Source: Phycisphaerales bacterium (GTDB taxonomy: Bacteria; Planctomycetota; Phycisphaerae; Tepidisphaerales; Tepidisphaeraceae). Taken from it: a DNA stretch of 64,000 nucleotides. Below the pieces are notes generated by a model. That model worked only from the letters and a program-made list of their open reading frames with translations. It did not search any database and was not told the origin of the DNA. Location of the stretch: positions 23,131 through 87,130 of the forward strand of contig JADLBV010000070.1 in NCBI GenBank assembly GCA_020847545.1, in the 5' to 3' direction. Every line of letters starts with the position of its first letter. Within the stretch, counting starts at the first letter, position 1. Position numbers and translations under genes: made by a program. This document shows, piece after piece, positions 50,643 through 61,269 of this stretch.

Positions 50643-52681
50643 TGCCGGCCACCACTGTCATGTCATCCCATACGCAAGGCGATGAACCAACCCTATTGAA
50701 ATCCATTGGGCTGGCAATCGTACTGTTGGCATTGACGGTGACGGTCTATTGGCCGGCGATGCACAATGGATACATCTGGGACGATGACATTCATGTCCAG
50801 TGGAATCAGAATCTGCGGTCGGCAAGTGGACTGGGGCGAATCTGGTTCGATCCGGGGGCGGTGCCGCAATATTATCCGCTGACACACACGAGCTTCTGGA
50901 TTCAGTATCATATCTGGGGAGCAGCGCCCGGACCATATCATGTGGTCAATGTCATCCTTCACGCGATCAGCGCGGTGCTGGTCTGGCGAATCTTGAAACG
51001 ACTGCGCGTACCGGGCGCATGGCTGGCGGGAGCGATCTTTGCGATTCATCCGGTGCATGTGGAGTCGGTGGCGTGGATCACCGAGCGTAAAAACGTGCTG
51101 TCGGGGGTGTTTTATCTTCTGGCATTCGCGGCCTACACGCGATTTGAGCCACAACGTTTTGGGATTGGTCGTCAATTGGGCGATGTGGATCGGAAATGGG
51201 GGTGGTATGCGGTTGCGATGGTGCTTTTCGTGGCCGCACTTTTGAGCAAAACAGTGACCAGCACGCTGCCGGCGGCGCTGTTGCTGGTGATCTGGTGGAA
51301 AAGCGGCCGGCTGCGCTGGAAGGATTTTTGGCCGTTGTTGCCGTGGTTTGTATTGAGCATCGTCGCCGGATCGCTCACCGGATGGATGGAACGGCACATC
51401 GTCGGCGCGTGGGGGCCGGATTGGCAGCTTGGCATCGGTCAACGCATCGCGGTGGCCGGCAGCGCGATCTGGTTTTATGTGTTGAAACTGGTCTGGCCGA
51501 ATCCGCTGATGTTTATTTATCCACGATGGAACCTTCATCCATTGTCGGTGTGGATGTGGTTGTGCGTGGCGTCGGCGTTGGGGGTGATCGCGATGTTGTT
51601 TTTGATGCGAAACCGCTGGGGGCGCGGGCCGTTGGCGGGAGTGCTGTTTTTCATCGGAACGCTGGTGCCGGCACTGGGATTCGTCAATGTCTACCCGATG
51701 CGTTTTTCATTCGTGGCCGACCATTTTCAATATCTGGCGAGTCTGGGATTGATCGCAATGGCGACGGCCGCTCTGGCATGGATCGGCCGAAGGCTCCCCA
51801 GAATTGCGGGTGGTCAATGGCCCTGGGTGGTGGTGGTCGTGGCGCCGCTGGCGGTGCTTGCATGGCGACATGAGAAAGCGTTTGCCGACCCTGCCGCACT
51901 GTGGCGGGATACGCTGGCAAAAAATGACCTGGCCTGGATGGCGCATGGCAACCTGGGCGTGGCGCTGTTGAATCAGGAAAAAACGGAATCGGGCGATGAG
52001 AAATCCCAAACATTGGCCCAAGCCGAACATCATTTGCAACGGGCGATAGAATTGCGCCCCGATTTTACGGATGCGTATCTCAATTTGGCGCTGGTCTGGT
52101 CAAGGCGGAAAAATTTCGCGGCCGCCGAACAGTGGTGCCGCGATGCACTGGCTCATTATCCTGACGCACCGGCCGGATCGCCGATCTGGAAACGACGCTC
52201 GAAGGTTTATCAATATCTGGGTTGGGTGCTGGCGGCCGAAAGCCAGCCGGATTCGGCCATGGAAGCCTATCAGGAGGGCCTGAAATACGATCCCAACCAG
52301 GAGGGGATATTGAATGGGATGGGAGAAATTTTCAGCCGCAAGGGGGATTATCAGGGGGCAACGGACTATTTTCGGCGTGCGTTGCGGATTAACACTGACT
52401 CGACAAACGCCCGGACGGGTCTTGCCGATGCTCTCAATCAACTGGGAATGGCAGCCGCCGGAACAGGCGATTTATCAACGGCCGAGAAACACCTTCGCGA
52501 AGCGGTGGCGGTCGATCCCAATCAGGCCGAGGCGTACAACAACCTTGGTGCGATCCTGGCACAACGAAACCGGCTGGATGAGGCGATTGAATGCTTTCGA
52601 CAAGCCGTGCGAATTCGCCCTGATTTTGAAGCGGCCAGAAACAACCTCGCCTCCGCCATGGCTCAAAAACGGGGGAGATGA
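50642..52681 (+). CDS. TMTC-like protein: multi-span membrane domain plus TPR repeats (copy 2)
   Basis: The 679-residue protein is a paralogue of the preceding gene. It keeps NGYIWDDDIHVQWN, AIHPVHVESVAWITERKNVL and NVYPMRFSFVADHFQYLASLG, again with about 11 membrane helices followed by TPR repeats. Membrane halves are more alike than the TPR halves. Tandem arrangement suggests duplication and then divergence of the tail that chooses partners. Starts by overlapping copy 1 by one base. Confidence 0.78.
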   Translation: MPATTVMSSHTQGDEPTLLKSIGLAIVLLALTVTVYWPAMHNGYIWDDDIHVQWNQNLRSASGLGRIWFDPGAVPQYYPLTHTSFWIQYHIWGAAPGPYHVVNVILHAISAVLVWRILKRLRVPGAWLAGAIFAIHPVHVESVAWITERKNVLSGVFYLLAFAAYTRFEPQRFGIGRQLGDVDRKWGWYAVAMVLFVAALLSKTVTSTLPAALLLVIWWKSGRLRWKDFWPLLPWFVLSIVAGSLTGWMERHIVGAWGPDWQLGIGQRIAVAGSAIWFYVLKLVWPNPLMFIYPRWNLHPLSVWMWLCVASALGVIAMLFLMRNRWGRGPLAGVLFFIGTLVPALGFVNVYPMRFSFVADHFQYLASLGLIAMATAALAWIGRRLPRIAGGQWPWVVVVVAPLAVLAWRHEKAFADPAALWRDTLAKNDLAWMAHGNLGVALLNQEKTESGDEKSQTLAQAEHHLQRAIELRPDFTDAYLNLALVWSRRKNFAAAEQWCRDALAHYPDAPAGSPIWKRRSKVYQYLGWVLAAESQPDSAMEAYQEGLKYDPNQEGILNGMGEIFSRKGDYQGATDYFRRALRINTDSTNARTGLADALNQLGMAAAGTGDLSTAEKHLREAVAVDPNQAEAYNNLGAILAQRNRLDEAIECFRQAVRIRPDFEAARNNLASAMAQKRGR

Positions 52682-52752
52682 CCTTCTTTTGCATTGACGA
52701 TGTGATAAGCTGATCTTTTGTAATCAATGGGCACAGATCCACAGGAACAACA

Positions 52753-53676
52753 ATGAATACCGACACCGGCTATTTCGACTTGCAGATCAACGGCTGTTAT
52801 GGATTGGACTTCAATCAGGACCAGATCGACCCCGAGGCAATGCACCGCAGTTGCCAACGGCTGGTGGCCGATGGGGTCAGCGGCATCCTGGCGACAATCA
52901 TCACCGAAAAGATCGACAAGATGGCGATTCGGCTGGCCAACATCGTCAAGCTGCGCCAAAGCGACCCTCTCGTGGCGAAAATGGTCGTCGGGTTTCACAT
53001 CGAAGGGCCGTTTATATCGGATGTGCAGGGTTATCGCGGCGCTCACCCGGTTGACTCGATTCATCCCACCAACACCGATGAGATGAAAAAACTGCTGGAT
53101 GCGGCCGGTGGGTTGACCCGCCAGGTGACACTGGCCCCCGAACAGGACAAAAATTTCACCGTGATCGACATGCTGGTCAAACAGAAGATCACCGTGTCGG
53201 CAGGCCACACCGATGCCACATTGGACCAACTTCGCGGCGCGGCCGACCATGGCCTGTCGATGTTCACCCACGTCGGCAACGGCTGTCCCATGCAGATGAA
53301 CCGCCACGACAACATCGTCCAGCGCGTCCTGAGCCTGCGCGACCGCATCTGGCTCTGTTTCATCTGCGATGGGGCGCACATTCCGTTTTATACGCTGCGA
53401 AATTACATCGATTTGGGTGGCATCGACCGATGCTGCGCCGTGACCGACGCCATCGCGCCGGCCGGGCTGGGGCCGGGAAAATACACCGTCTCGCGATGGG
53501 AACTGGTGATTGATGAGGACATGGTGGCGCGCGCCCCCGACCGCTCCCATCTGGTCGGCGCGGCCATCACCATGCCGCAAACCGTGGCGAATCTGATCAA
53601 CAAAGTCGGCCTGACCGAATCCCAGGCGCGGCAACTGGCTAGTGCCAACCCCCGCCGCGCCATCGGGCTGGCCTAA
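52753..53676 (+). CDS. nagA: N-acetylglucosamine-6-phosphate deacetylase-like amidohydrolase
   Basis: The 307-residue protein has the NagA segments FDLQINGCYGLDFN (metal site start), GFHIEGPFIS, SAGHTDATLDQLRGA, FTHVGNGCPM, CDGAHIP and TDAIAPAGL in order. NagA removes the acetyl group from GlcNAc-6-phosphate during amino-sugar use. It is about 70 residues shorter than E. coli NagA and lacks the N-terminal beta domain strands seen in longer members. AGGAAC precedes ATG. No nagB or nagK is adjacent. Confidence 0.82.
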   Translation: MNTDTGYFDLQINGCYGLDFNQDQIDPEAMHRSCQRLVADGVSGILATIITEKIDKMAIRLANIVKLRQSDPLVAKMVVGFHIEGPFISDVQGYRGAHPVDSIHPTNTDEMKKLLDAAGGLTRQVTLAPEQDKNFTVIDMLVKQKITVSAGHTDATLDQLRGAADHGLSMFTHVGNGCPMQMNRHDNIVQRVLSLRDRIWLCFICDGAHIPFYTLRNYIDLGGIDRCCAVTDAIAPAGLGPGKYTVSRWELVIDEDMVARAPDRSHLVGAAITMPQTVANLINKVGLTESQARQLASANPRRAIGLA

Positions 53677-53710
53677 AACGCTTTCGATGTGATTCACGCG
53701 CGCATAACGT

Positions 53711-53779
53711 GTAGGGTGGGCCTTGGCCCACCATCAATGTCGATCGGTCAACGAATTGGTGGGCCAAGGCCCACCCTAC
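53711..53779. repeat. REPIN-like pair of GTAG-headed palindromes (element D)
   Basis: Positions 53711-53732 and 53758-53779 are perfect 22-nt inverted copies beginning GTAGGGTGGG. Each arm contains a palindrome, GGTGGGCC/GGCCCACC, after the GTAG head. It is the same design as element C at 33578-33643 but with different inner sequence. It lies between nagA and the convergent narK-like gene. Confidence 0.75.
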
Positions 53780-53830
53780 TTACTGCGGACAACCCCGTAG
53801 TGAAGATGTCCTACGGGAGTGAGAGAACCA

Positions 53831-55024
53831 TCACACCTTCTGCGCCTCAAGCATTGGTTCATTGGTCTTGCTGACGGCCCGCGTGGCGACGATCAGGCAG
53901 ACGACCGCGAACACCGCCAGAAGGATGAACCCCAGCGTAAATGTTCCGGTCACTTCCTTGATCGCCCCCAGCATCAAAGGAGGGAAAAATCCGCCCAGTC
54001 CGCCGGCCGCCCCGACCAGCCCCGTCACTGCGCCCACCGAAAGCGGAAAAAATTCGGGAACCAGTTTGAACACCGCGCCGTTGCCCAAACCAACCGCCGT
54101 CGCCATTCCCAATGCGCCGATGGTGAATGTCACCATGTTGGGGCAGGCCATGAAGATCGCCATCGCCGCCGTCGCCGGGAAGACCCACAGCAGGATTTTG
54201 CGGCCGCCCACACGGTCCCCCATGATTCCGCCGACCGGCCGCATCAGCGTCGCCAGCGCGACAAACCCGGCCGTCCTCAACCCCGCGTCGCGCGGCGTCA
54301 GTTTGAAAATTTCCGTCAGGAAAATCGGCAGGTAAATCGACATCACGACAAAGCCGCCGAAGGTGAGGAAATAAAAGAAGCTCAGCATCCAGCTCATCTT
54401 GTCGCGCATCGGCTTTAACAGGTCGGCAAGTGATTTGGTGCTGCCCTTGCGCGGCGCGTTTTGAGCCTTGAGTAAAAAGAAAATCAACCACACCAGCGCC
54501 AGACAGCCAAATGTCCAGAAGCCCCACCGCATCCCCAACGCCACCGCCAGCAAGGGAGCGCCCATCGCCGCCAGTGACTGGCCGATGGTCCCCAATCCGT
54601 ACATGCCCAGCGCAAACCCCTGCCTCTGCGGCGGATACCATCCGCTTACAAATCCAATCCCCACCGAAAAACTCGCCAATCCGACCCCCAGAAAAAATCC
54701 GCACAGCACCAGAAACCAGAATCCGTTGACAAACCCCATCAGAAATGCGGGAATCACCGAACAGATCATGACAATCGGGAAAATCCGCCGCCCGCCGTAA
54801 CGATCCGTCAACATCCCCAGCGGTATGCGGCCAAGGCTGCCCAGCAAGACCGGAATGGCCAACGCGATGCTCACCTGCAATGGATCCAGGTGAAACTGTC
54901 TCTTTAACAGCGGCATCATCGCCGAGACCGAGCCAAACACGGCATAGCAGAACGCAAACGCTCCGGTCGACAGCACCAATTGCAACGGATTGCCAACGGC
55001 CGGATCGCCTGAGGATTTTCCCAT
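53831..55024 (-). CDS. NarK-type nitrate/nitrite transporter (MFS)
   Basis: The 397-residue protein has about 12 membrane helices and NarK/NrtP features: the [16 protein letters not shown] loop after helix 2, [20 protein letters not shown] near 116-135 and [16 protein letters not shown] near 345. Family members import nitrate and export nitrite. AGGAG precedes ATG 55024. It is the last gene of the minus-strand nitrate cluster, which makes nitrate the likely substrate. Direction of transport is not shown by sequence. Confidence 0.88.
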   Translation of the reverse strand: MGKSSGDPAVGNPLQLVLSTGAFAFCYAVFGSVSAMMPLLKRQFHLDPLQVSIALAIPVLLGSLGRIPLGMLTDRYGGRRIFPIVMICSVIPAFLMGFVNGFWFLVLCGFFLGVGLASFSVGIGFVSGWYPPQRQGFALGMYGLGTIGQSLAAMGAPLLAVALGMRWGFWTFGCLALVWLIFFLLKAQNAPRKGSTKSLADLLKPMRDKMSWMLSFFYFLTFGGFVVMSIYLPIFLTEIFKLTPRDAGLRTAGFVALATLMRPVGGIMGDRVGGRKILLWVFPATAAMAIFMACPNMVTFTIGALGMATAVGLGNGAVFKLVPEFFPLSVGAVTGLVGAAGGLGGFFPPLMLGAIKEVTGTFTLGFILLAVFAVVCLIVATRAVSKTNEPMLEAQKV

Positions 55025-55028
55025 ATAC

Positions 55029-55259
55029 TTATCTCCTATCCATCGAGTACAGGTACCTGATCAATCCCACATTGAGACCCAGGCACAACACACTGAAGAG
55101 CGCCGCCGGCCAGATCACCGATTCGTCGCCGCCCAGATAGGCGTTCATTGTTGAGACCAAAAGCCACAATTGCAAGATCACGACCACCATCACAAGGCAC
55201 AACATGCCATAGACGATGGTGAGACGCTGTTCGCGCGTGAAGGGGGGTTTATGGGCCAT
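55029..55259 (-). CDS. Small two-helix membrane protein in the nitrate cluster
   Basis: The 76-residue product has two hydrophobic helices (about 14-36 and 48-66) and a basic C-terminus (YLYSMDRR). A short protein of this kind, which I recall as DUF6755, recurs beside Rieske genes in related clusters, but I could not check this. GGAG precedes ATG 55259. It lies between the Rieske and transporter genes and may anchor or assemble the complex. Confidence 0.55.
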   Translation of the reverse strand: MAHKPPFTREQRLTIVYGMLCLVMVVVILQLWLLVSTMNAYLGGDESVIWPAALFSVLCLGLNVGLIRYLYSMDRR

Positions 55260-55298
55260 GACAACTCCGGTATTATGACAAAATAGCAATTTCCAACA

Positions 55299-55931
55299 TC
55301 ATACTGTGCGATTTTCGATGCCGATGGCGTAGATCGCATCGCCGCGTACTTCGAGATTTACCTTGGGCAACGGGCGTCGCGGCGGGCCGGCGATGGGTCG
55401 GCCGCTATTCAGGTCAAAGTAACCTTCATGGCACGGGCAATGAAAACAGTTGTGTTCAAATTGCGGCACCACCGCGCAGGCCAGATGGGTGCATTTTTGA
55501 CTGTAAGCCACCAGGGTCTTCTCATCCGGCCTGACCAGAATGCAGTCATCGTGTTCGTATGGATACTTAAAACCGATGGTCCCCCCCACCGGTAGATTCG
55601 CCAATGTGGCGATCCGGCGCATGGGAAGCTGGCCGCGCCGACGGCGGAAGATGTTCAGCACGCCGATCCAGAACTGCCCCACCACGAACGCCAGGCTGGT
55701 CAAGACCAGAAACTTGGTGAAATCGCGTCGGGCGACGTAATGGTCGCGGGCCCAGTCAATCGGAAAATCCTGCCGCCAAGACGGTTGTTCACTGAGCGGC
55801 CGGCCATCGGGCGGGGTCGTCTCCATGTGCCGCGCGGGCAACACCCCCATCGGCGACTGGAAAACGTTGGAGGAGGCATCGCCGTTGATGTCTTCCTGGG
55901 CTTGGGTTGTGGGTTTGCCTTCGCTGTTCAT
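55299..55931 (-). CDS. Rieske [2Fe-2S] protein with twin-arginine membrane anchor
   Basis: The 210-residue protein has a membrane segment (about 75-95) preceded by RRDFTKF (68-74), a twin-arginine motif, and a Rieske domain with KCTHLAC (Cys147, His149 region) and CPCHEG (Cys165, His168). The RR motif predicts Tat-dependent insertion with the iron-sulfur domain in the periplasm, as in cytochrome bc1 Rieske proteins. It overlaps the upstream ferredoxin gene by ATGA. Its electron partner is unproven. Confidence 0.87.
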   Translation of the reverse strand: MNSEGKPTTQAQEDINGDASSNVFQSPMGVLPARHMETTPPDGRPLSEQPSWRQDFPIDWARDHYVARRDFTKFLVLTSLAFVVGQFWIGVLNIFRRRRGQLPMRRIATLANLPVGGTIGFKYPYEHDDCILVRPDEKTLVAYSQKCTHLACAVVPQFEHNCFHCPCHEGYFDLNSGRPIAGPPRRPLPKVNLEVRGDAIYAIGIENRTV

Positions 55932-56575
55932 ACGGTGGGCACCTCCGCGAAGGGGTCTTCGCTGACGACATTCAACGACACCCGTCGGCCGGTGGCGTGG
56001 GCGTCCATCGCCGCCACCACATCCACATATCGGGCCTGCGACTCTTTGGGGACCATCATGCTCACACGGGTGGTGATCTTCTGGCTGCCAAATTGAAATT
56101 CATTGACCGGCGTGCTGCGCGGCCGCAGTTTTTCGATCTGTTCCCGCGTCCCGAAAAAGAGCGCCTGACTCGGACAAACCGTGGCGCACATCGGCCTTTT
56201 GCCAACCGATGTCCGGTCATAACACATGTCGCACTTTTTCATGAGCTGTTCTTCAACGAACACCTCCGGCACGCCAAACGGACAGGCCACCACGCAATTC
56301 CCGCAGGCGATGCAACGAGGCTTGCGGGCCGACTGCACCACGCCATCGGGCGTGCGCTTGATCGCATCGGCCGGACAAACCTCGGCACACGTCGGTGCGT
56401 CGCAGTGCATGCAAACCACCGGAACCGTCTGCACCGATTCCGTCCGGTTGACATACTCCAGATGAATCATCGTCTGCCCCTTGTGCGTGTCACACTCGGT
56501 ACACGCCTGCACACAGGCCTGGCAGCCGATGCAGCGGTTGGGGTCGATGTAAAAATTCAGATGTTCAGGAACCAT
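55928..56575 (-). CDS. Four-cluster [4Fe-4S] electron-transfer subunit
   Basis: The 215-residue protein has 16 cysteines in four groups ([56 protein letters not shown]), so it should hold four [4Fe-4S] clusters, like NrfC/DmsB subunits. It would carry electrons between the cytochrome b and the molybdenum subunit. No Tat signal is seen, so it is probably cytoplasmic or bound to a partner. It overlaps the Rieske gene by ATGA. A 497-nt gap with an inserted gene separates it from the catalytic subunit. Confidence 0.88.
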   Translation of the reverse strand: MVPEHLNFYIDPNRCIGCQACVQACTECDTHKGQTMIHLEYVNRTESVQTVPVVCMHCDAPTCAEVCPADAIKRTPDGVVQSARKPRCIACGNCVVACPFGVPEVFVEEQLMKKCDMCYDRTSVGKRPMCATVCPSQALFFGTREQIEKLRPRSTPVNEFQFGSQKITTRVSMMVPKESQARYVDVVAAMDAHATGRRVSLNVVSEDPFAEVPTV

Positions 56576-56598
56576 GGCATAGACTCAATAGACAAGGA

Positions 56599-57058
56599 GA
56601 CAAGGAGAGTGGGAGATGGCAATCAATTCACAATTATTGATTACCGATTATCCACCTTCCCGGATCATTAATCATACTCACAATCATCCGCAATAGTTGT
56701 TCATATTCATCCATCAATCGTTCGGTTGTCGACTCATCGAGATAACCACACGCAAGGGCAAACTCCAAAGATGTCTGTGTCTCCGCAGCCTCTGATTCGG
56801 CATCCGAAAGCTTGGCGATGAATGCGGCTTGATAGCGTCGTTTTCGCCAAGCCTCCGCCAAGTTCATGCTCACTGAGCGGGAAGAACGCCGAATCTGATT
56901 CGTAAGCGAGAAAATTTCATCACGAGGAAAACCTTTCGTATGTTCAAAGATATCCATAGCAGCCTGAAAAGCTCGCGAATAAACCTGAAGGTCACGGTGT
57001 GACCGAATAGCTGTCCGCTCGCCCATTCTTCTTCTCCTTGTCTCCCACTCTCCTTGTC
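56599..57058. repeat. Inverted repeats flanking the four-helix-bundle gene
   Basis: An 18-nt sequence GACAAGGAGAGTGGGAGA at 56599-56616 occurs again, perfectly inverted, at 57041-57058. The two copies enclose the four-helix-bundle gene at 56634-57026, and GACAAGGAGA-type units extend on both sides. This suggests the gene and its repeats were inserted as a unit. Confidence 0.7.
56634..57026 (-). CDS. Four-helix-bundle protein of the S23 (23S rRNA intervening-sequence) family
   Basis: The 130-residue product starts HRDLQVYSRAFQAAMDIFEHTKGFPRDEIFSLTNQIRR and continues SRSVSMNLAEAWRKRRY, the signature of the S23/four-helix-bundle family (also found in Avd of diversity-generating retroelements). 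Function is unknown; members occur in scattered genomic places, sometimes inside rRNA genes. Here it sits in the nitrate cluster on the same strand, flanked by perfect inverted repeats, suggesting an insertion. No reverse transcriptase is adjacent. Confidence 0.85.
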   Translation of the reverse strand: MGERTAIRSHRDLQVYSRAFQAAMDIFEHTKGFPRDEIFSLTNQIRRSSRSVSMNLAEAWRKRRYQAAFIAKLSDAESEAAETQTSLEFALACGYLDESTTERLMDEYEQLLRMIVSMINDPGRWIIGNQ

Positions 57059-57072
57059 TCTTCTTGTCTCAT

Positions 57073-59343
<2,271 letters not shown>

Positions 59344-59370
59344 AACTACTGTACTCGCTTTGGTTTAACT

Positions 59371-59760
59371 TCATTTGGCTTGAAGGCAGACCGTCAACAA
59401 CATCCGCGACGGCTCCAGTGCGCGCACATCGTGTTTCACACCCGGTGCCAACACCAGAATCTGGCCGGCGGACAATTCATTGGCCTGACCATCGACGTTC
59501 ATCCTCAGCTTTCCCTGCAACACCTGCACACTGACCACACCCTCGGCCAAATGTTCGGGCAGGTAGGCGTCTTTCTCGAATAAAAAGAGCGCGATCGTGG
59601 CCGAGGCGTGCTTGTAGAGCGTCTCCTGTCGGTGCAATCGCTTTCCCTGCAACGGTTCGGCCGACAACTGGTTGGCCACCTTGTTGATGTCTATCTGATG
59701 CAACGGGGCCGCAAATCGATTTTCAGGATGTTCGCGTAACCGGTCGGTAAATTCGCTCAT
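59371..59760 (-). CDS. Cupin-domain protein in nitrate cluster
   Basis: The 129-residue single-domain cupin has LPEHLAEGVVSVQVLQGKLR and LSAGQILVLAPGVKHDVRA as its two cupin motifs. Only some of the usual metal histidines are visible (His in PEHL and VKHD). GGAG lies 7 nt before ATG. It sits between the cytochrome b and catalytic genes, 27 nt from the latter; a maturation or sensing role is possible, but nothing shows it. Confidence 0.8.
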   Translation of the reverse strand: MSEFTDRLREHPENRFAAPLHQIDINKVANQLSAEPLQGKRLHRQETLYKHASATIALFLFEKDAYLPEHLAEGVVSVQVLQGKLRMNVDGQANELSAGQILVLAPGVKHDVRALEPSRMLLTVCLQAK

Positions 59761-59787
59761 GATGCAACTCCACTTCTTGCTGAAATT

Positions 59788-60855
59788 TCAGACCTCATCG
59801 GTCTCCTGCCTTTGCGCATTGGCCCAGAGGGTTCCATTGGAGAGTCCGAACAATGCCCGACGGCAGCGTGGGCAGATTTCCTGGTAATGGGAGGCGCCGT
59901 GTCGGCCATCCATTTCGTAGTTGTAACCCAGCCGTTTCTCAACAATTTTCAAGTCGTGGATCATCATCTGCGAGGCATAGGGTTGATTGCATCGTTTGCA
60001 ATGGGCCTGTGGGGATTGACGACCAACATCCTTGTAAAAACTCACCCCAAGCTGCGCCGGACGCTGGAAGATATGGAAGAATTTGCCAAACGGCAGCCAG
60101 ATCAGCGTGAAAATAACCGTGATGGCGTGCAGGATGGCCAGGAAGTCATACGCATACCCTTTCATCCAGGTATAGCTGGCCGTCAGCATCAGACCCGTCA
60201 CGCTGATGGCAAAGAGGAGGATCAGGGGCAGAAAATCCTCGCCGAACTGTTGAACCGCGGCCGCCCCGTGGTCGATCATGCGCCGGCGCATCGCCAGCAT
60301 CACCCCGCCAATGACCAGAAACGAGGCCCAGACCAGCCCATGAAAGATCATGAAGGCCATTAGCGAGTGGATCGGAAAGGCGATGGTGGGAAAGCCGAAG
60401 ACATAGGTGCGATACCATTCCATGTCGCCCGGCAGGGTTTCAAAGTGAATCCAGCCGAAGACCAGGGGGACTGTGATCGCCGCGGCTAGAAGACAGCCCC
60501 ACATGATCAGCCAGTGAGCGCTCCAGCGGAGTTTTCCGCGTTTCCAGATGAAATGGTTGGCGACAAATTCCTTGCCAAATCGACGACCCAGCTCCACCAG
60601 ATTGGTCAGGATAAATCGCGGCCGCAGGAAAAAGACCTGCCATCCGCGCCACCAGTACATGCGCGTCGGCGGGCGTTGCAGCCATATCGCGTATCGATAG
60701 ACAATCCCGAAAGTTGCGAAGAGTACGGCGAACGTATACCCCACCAGCGCCGCGTCAAAATGGACAAGGTTTCGCGAGCCAATAACAATTAAAAACGACA
60801 ACCCCACCGTACACAACAAGGCCCACGTCCCGGCCTTCCACTTCTCGGCGCTCAT
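59788..60855 (-). CDS. NarI-like cytochrome b with C-terminal zinc ribbon
   Basis: The 355-residue protein has about six membrane helices (e.g. 14-35, 37-58, 110-133, 160-184, 205-230, 240-258) and histidines placed for heme b in the helical hairpins ([32 protein letters not shown]). The C-terminal 80 residues form a soluble part with CKRCNQPY and CPRCRRA, a zinc-ribbon or rubredoxin-like site not found in standard NarI. It probably draws electrons from quinol for nitrate reduction. GGAGG precedes ATG. First gene of the minus-strand cluster. Confidence 0.8.
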   Translation of the reverse strand: MSAEKWKAGTWALLCTVGLSFLIVIGSRNLVHFDAALVGYTFAVLFATFGIVYRYAIWLQRPPTRMYWWRGWQVFFLRPRFILTNLVELGRRFGKEFVANHFIWKRGKLRWSAHWLIMWGCLLAAAITVPLVFGWIHFETLPGDMEWYRTYVFGFPTIAFPIHSLMAFMIFHGLVWASFLVIGGVMLAMRRRMIDHGAAAVQQFGEDFLPLILLFAISVTGLMLTASYTWMKGYAYDFLAILHAITVIFTLIWLPFGKFFHIFQRPAQLGVSFYKDVGRQSPQAHCKRCNQPYASQMMIHDLKIVEKRLGYNYEMDGRHGASHYQEICPRCRRALFGLSNGTLWANAQRQETDEV

Positions 60856-61269
60856 GGTTCCTCCATGCGACCAAAACCGTTTCTTCTCTTACACCGTACA
60901 TCCATGATTCGCCAAGATGTAATTTTCACAACCGGACCATAACAGAAAAAAGATGGGGCGTCGATGTATGAAATGAAGCAGGAATAAATTGCCGTTGGGA
61001 AGGAAATTTTTCGACAAAATTCATTTTGGCCAACCACAACGACAAGGCGCGCAAGTGATGGATATATCTGAAAATACGAGCAATTTAAGGTATTTTGCCA
61101 GTGCCTGCCGATAAAAAAGATTTATTTTTCACTCTCTTTTCGCTTGCATGGCCCATCCATCTCTCATAGATGGGGTGTATTGACATTGGAGGACTGAGAC
61201 CTACGGGCTGGTCTCACTCGAAATCCTTCCTGAATGTCCGAGTTGTTTTCTGTTGGAAAAGGAATGTAA
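60856..61269. other. Divergent intergenic region between nitrate cluster and LEPR gene
   Basis: This 414-nt gap must hold promoters for both directions. Toward the LEPR gene it contains TTGCAT (61144-61149) and TAGATG (61167-61172), spacer 17 nt, and a stem TGAGACC/GGTCTCA (61195-61216). The part near 60900-61130 is AT-rich relative to the genes; no gene or clear operator is seen. Confidence 0.45.
61144..61172 (+). promoter_or_regulatory. Putative promoter for the LEPR-XLL gene
   Basis: TTGCAT and TAGATG with a 17-nt spacer resemble the boxes of the two PEP-CTERM promoters (10566-10593 and 11615-11644). The implied leader is about 95 nt and contains a 7-bp stem at 61195-61216. Confidence 0.35.

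Noticed and set aside
60852..61037. 61-codon minus-strand open frame upstream of the cytochrome b gene
   Set aside because: AT-rich promoter region, no ribosome site and no protein-like pattern.
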